From the NCBI GenBank assembly GCA_016935045.1, contig JAFGRS010000236.1, positions 1-16,444 of the forward strand: 16,444 bases of DNA, read 5' to 3'. The position numbers and the translations under genes were made by a program. Of this stretch, positions 14,195 to 16,444 are shown piece after piece. The DNA is from Lentisphaeria bacterium (GTDB lineage: Bacteria > Verrucomicrobiota > Lentisphaeria > Oligosphaerales > JAFGRS01). The notes under the pieces were generated by a model. It ran no database searches and was not told where the DNA came from. It saw only the letters and a list, made by a program, of their open reading frames with translations. Each line of letters starts with the position of its first letter. The first letter of the stretch is position 1.

Positions 14195-15601
14195 ATGCAC
14201 AAGCTTCTGCCAACCACCATCCTCGCCGTCCTGTTCGCCGGCGCTGCCCCGCCCGCAGGCAGCGCGGCCGCCCCCAAGCCGACCGCGCCGAACATCCTGC
14301 TGATCCTGACCGACGATCAGGGTTGGAGCCAGACATCCCAACCGATGGATCCGCGCGTACCCGCTTCGGCGTCGGCCTACCTCGAAACGCCGCATATCCA
14401 CCGCCTGGCTCGCGAAGGCATGCGGTTCACCGGCGGCTATTCGCCCGCGCCGCTGTGCACGCCGACCCGCCGCAGCATCCTGTGCGGCACGACCGCGGCG
14501 CGCAGCGGCAGCGAGTTCTCCAGCAAGTGGGTGCCGGCCGAGCACGTGACGATCCCCAGGGCCCTCAAGCGGGCGCACGCCGCCTACCGCTGCGCCCATT
14601 TCGGCAAGTGGGGCGAGCAGATGATCTCGACGCCCGAGCAGTGCGGCTACGACGCCAGCGACGGCGAAACAGGCAACCTCACCGGCGGCATGCCCGCGTC
14701 GCTCGGCGTCAAGGGAGGTCACGGTGCCGGTCCGCCGCACTTCATCGACAACACGGACCCCAAGCGAACGGTATCCGTAACCGACAGCGCCATCGCGTTC
14801 ATGCGCAGGCAGCACGAGGCCGGCCATCCGTTCTATGTGCAGGTGAGCTACTACGCGGTACATCTGTCGGTGGTGTGCCGCGAAGACATGCTGGAGAAGT
14901 ACCGGGCCAAGGGCGTGCCCGACCGCGGCTACACCCCGGCATGGGCGGCGATGATGGAGGAAATGGACCACGGCGTAGGCCGTTTGCTCACGGCGCTCGA
15001 CGAACTGGGGATCGCTGCCGGCACGTACGTGTTCTTCACGGCCGACAACGGCGGGCGCGGCACGCTGCCTGGCGGCGACGAAACTCGGACCGCGACCAAC
15101 CACCCGCTGAGCGGCGCCAAGCACAGCCTGTACGAAGGCGGCATTCGCGTGCCCTTCATCGCCCGCGGACCGGGCATCGTGCCGGGGGCGGTGTGCCACG
15201 TGCCCGTGGCAGGCTACGACTTTCTGCCGACCTTCTACGACCTGGCCGGCGGCACCGTCCCGTTGGACCCCGGGGTCGACGGCGCGAGCATCCGGGCCCT
15301 GCTGACCGATCCCGAAGATCCTGGGTTCCAACGGCCGAACCGTGCGTTGTTCTTCCACCGACCCGGACGCGGGTTCTCGGCGATCCGCCAGGGCGACCAC
15401 AAGCTCCTGGTGTGGTGGGACACGAACAGCACAATCCGCTCGCGCGAACTCTACGACGTCGGAGCCGACCCGCGCGAAGAGGGCCGCAACGTCGCCGAGG
15501 AACACCCCGGCAAGGCCGACGCGATGCAGGCCGCCCTGCTGGCCCACCTCGATGCGGTCAACGCGGAGAAAGCGGGGGACGTCCGGAAGAAGCGGAAGTG
15601 A
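14195..15601 (+). CDS. Sulfatase with signal peptide, atypical active site
   Basis: This 468-aa exported sulfatase has a Sec signal peptide at about residues 1-26 (MHKLLPTTILAVLFAGAAPP, then a small-residue cleavage region), so it probably acts in the periplasm. Active-site parts: D40, D41 and Q42 in LTDDQ; the formylglycine motif APLCTPTRRSIL with C88, T91 and R92 (CxPTR variant); K138 in FGKWGEQ; H223 in YYAVHLS; D284-N285 in TADNGGRG; and K309 in GAKHSLYEGG. The family's GKWH reads GKWG here, so the His two after the Lys is replaced by Gly (G140). The C-terminal region (ELYDVGADPREEGRNVAEEHP) is typical of the family. The start is supported by GGGAG at 14180-14184. It is 136 nt after the 832-aa gene. 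The tail is strongly basic (KKRK). Confidence 0.9.
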   Translation: MHKLLPTTILAVLFAGAAPPAGSAAAPKPTAPNILLILTDDQGWSQTSQPMDPRVPASASAYLETPHIHRLAREGMRFTGGYSPAPLCTPTRRSILCGTTAARSGSEFSSKWVPAEHVTIPRALKRAHAAYRCAHFGKWGEQMISTPEQCGYDASDGETGNLTGGMPASLGVKGGHGAGPPHFIDNTDPKRTVSVTDSAIAFMRRQHEAGHPFYVQVSYYAVHLSVVCREDMLEKYRAKGVPDRGYTPAWAAMMEEMDHGVGRLLTALDELGIAAGTYVFFTADNGGRGTLPGGDETRTATNHPLSGAKHSLYEGGIRVPFIARGPGIVPGAVCHVPVAGYDFLPTFYDLAGGTVPLDPGVDGASIRALLTDPEDPGFQRPNRALFFHRPGRGFSAIRQGDHKLLVWWDTNSTIRSRELYDVGADPREEGRNVAEEHPGKADAMQAALLAHLDAVNAEKAGDVRKKRK

Positions 15602-15652
15602 GGTCCATGCGTGAGGGCGACCTGTTGGGGCCCTGCGAGCAGTAGGCACCGC

Positions 15653-16444
15653 ATGTTCACGAGAGACCGGGCACTCCTCACGGTGGCCCTGCTCTCCGCC
15701 TGTTCCGCCGGCGGCGCCTCGGCCGAGGGAGGGTTCACGGCGCCCGGCACCCAACGGGTCGCACCGGAGCCGACCCCGGGCCGGCTCTCGTCCGTCAAGG
15801 GCTCGGAGATGCGATGGTGGCACGATGTGTTTTCCATCGCCTTTGACGGTCACGGCAACTTCGTGACACCCCACCTCGACGTCCTGCACGCCACGGCCGC
15901 CAGCCTGGGAGGCATCGGGCACCACGGGGTGTGGGAGGCGGATGTGAACCGGGACATGCCGTGGATGAGGGGGAACCTCGCCGCCTTCCGACGTATGGCC
16001 GCGGAGGATCTGCGGGACATCGATGTGTTCGGTTACCTCCTGAGGCCGCCCTGGCTTGCCGAATACGAGGACAAGGGCGACGGGAACCCGGAGGCCCCCT
16101 TCTGGTGGGCCGGCCGGGATCCGCGCCGGTCACGCCATGGTCGATCCCTACGTGGAGGAGCAATACAGCGGCTGGGACGGGGCGGGATTCACGAAGCGGC
16201 GCTGCGAAACGCTTCACAAGGTCATTGCCTTCGACCTGCTTGCCAATCGCGGCATCCCCGCGTTCGGCCTGACCTGGGACGGCGGTTTCTCTCCCGGCTC
16301 CATCCATTCCGCCGGACAACTGCACACATTCGTGAACCACATCGCGCCGGTGGTCTCGAGACGCGAGTACCGCGCCGACATCGGTCTCGCCTGCAGTTCC
16401 TGGAGCTGCATTGCTGCGGCCACACCCTTCGGCGGCTGGAATCA
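15653..16444 (+). pseudogene. Lipoprotein-like gene, apparent frameshift, cut by window end
   Basis: From ATG 15653 the protein begins MFTRDRALLTVALLSACSAG, a signal sequence with a lipobox (LSAC, C17), then a plausible domain with many Trp and His (MRWWHDVFSIAFDGHGNF, GVWEADVNRDMPWM, APFWWAG) to about 16120. The same frame then turns into Arg/Ser/His-rich, improbable sequence, although it meets no stop before the window ends. The frame one base on reads sensibly from about 16122: HAMVDPYVEEQYSGWDG, HKVIAFDLLANRGIPAFG, LTWDGGFSPGSIHSAGQL, and continues to the last base. So a one-base insertion, or a two-base loss, near 16095-16130 is likely, either a true mutation or a sequencing error; a run of five C at 16095-16099 is one candidate place. 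I do not recognise the family; the context suggests a glycan-related surface protein. It lies 51 nt after the sulfatase. Confidence 0.7.

Noticed and set aside
11524..14295. 923-aa antisense open frame covering the 832-aa gene
   Set aside because: It is a mirror of a real gene in GC-rich DNA; its translation is low-complexity Arg/Gly/Ala/Val and no ribosome binding site or motif supports it. The same applies to antisense frames at 1626-3305, 8454-9923, 9523-11394 and 14078-15925.

Overview
The window is GC-rich bacterial DNA with all recognised genes on the + strand. The content fits an anaerobic or microaerophilic member of the PVC group (Kiritimatiellota, Verrucomicrobiota, Lentisphaerota or Planctomycetota): a sodium-pumping NQR/RNF-type complex, rubredoxin with thiol peroxidase, several sulfatases beside large unassigned carbohydrate-active-looking proteins, and palindromic intergenic repeats. 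This placement is inferred from gene content; no rRNA or other phylogenetic marker is present.

Layout. Positions 1-256 hold palindromic repeat sequence and a weak promoter candidate. A Cys-rich protein of unknown function (257-904) is followed by a small redox block: thiol peroxidase Tpx (1194-1709), a 52-aa rubredoxin (1749-1907) and an IscA/HesB-like protein (2058-2366). A respiratory operon follows: nqrB/rnfD, nqrC/rnfG, nqrD/rnfE and nqrE/rnfA (2520-5527) with translationally coupled, overlapping ends. A 266-bp palindrome-rich gap comes next, then nqrF (5794-6894) and a 160-aa conserved-looking protein (6912-7394). An endonuclease/exonuclease/phosphatase-family protein (7417-8142) and a cardiolipin synthase (8175-9686) complete this block.

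A 409-bp intergenic region (9687-10095) carries a 32-bp tandem repeat with a perfect palindromic core, plus another hairpin element related to the first bases of the window. The last third (10096-16444) looks like a sulfated-glycan locus: a leaderless S1-type sulfatase, an 832-aa leaderless protein resembling a (beta/alpha)8 glycoside hydrolase, an exported sulfatase, and a lipoprotein-like gene cut by the window end that appears to carry a frameshift.

How the genes fit together. NqrF would oxidise NADH and pass electrons through its 2Fe-2S centre to the NqrD/NqrE metal centre and the covalent FMNs of NqrC and NqrB, coupled to Na+ export. The notable absence is nqrA (or rnfC): the cluster is B-C-D-E-F, and the place usually taken by the first subunit is occupied by an IscA-like Fe-S protein. 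Tpx and rubredoxin suggest peroxide handling in an oxygen-sensitive organism. The sulfatase locus would supply desulfated sugars. The most interesting items are the NqrA-less cluster, the unassigned 832-aa protein between two unlike sulfatases, and the palindromic repeat families with changed but still self-complementary cores.
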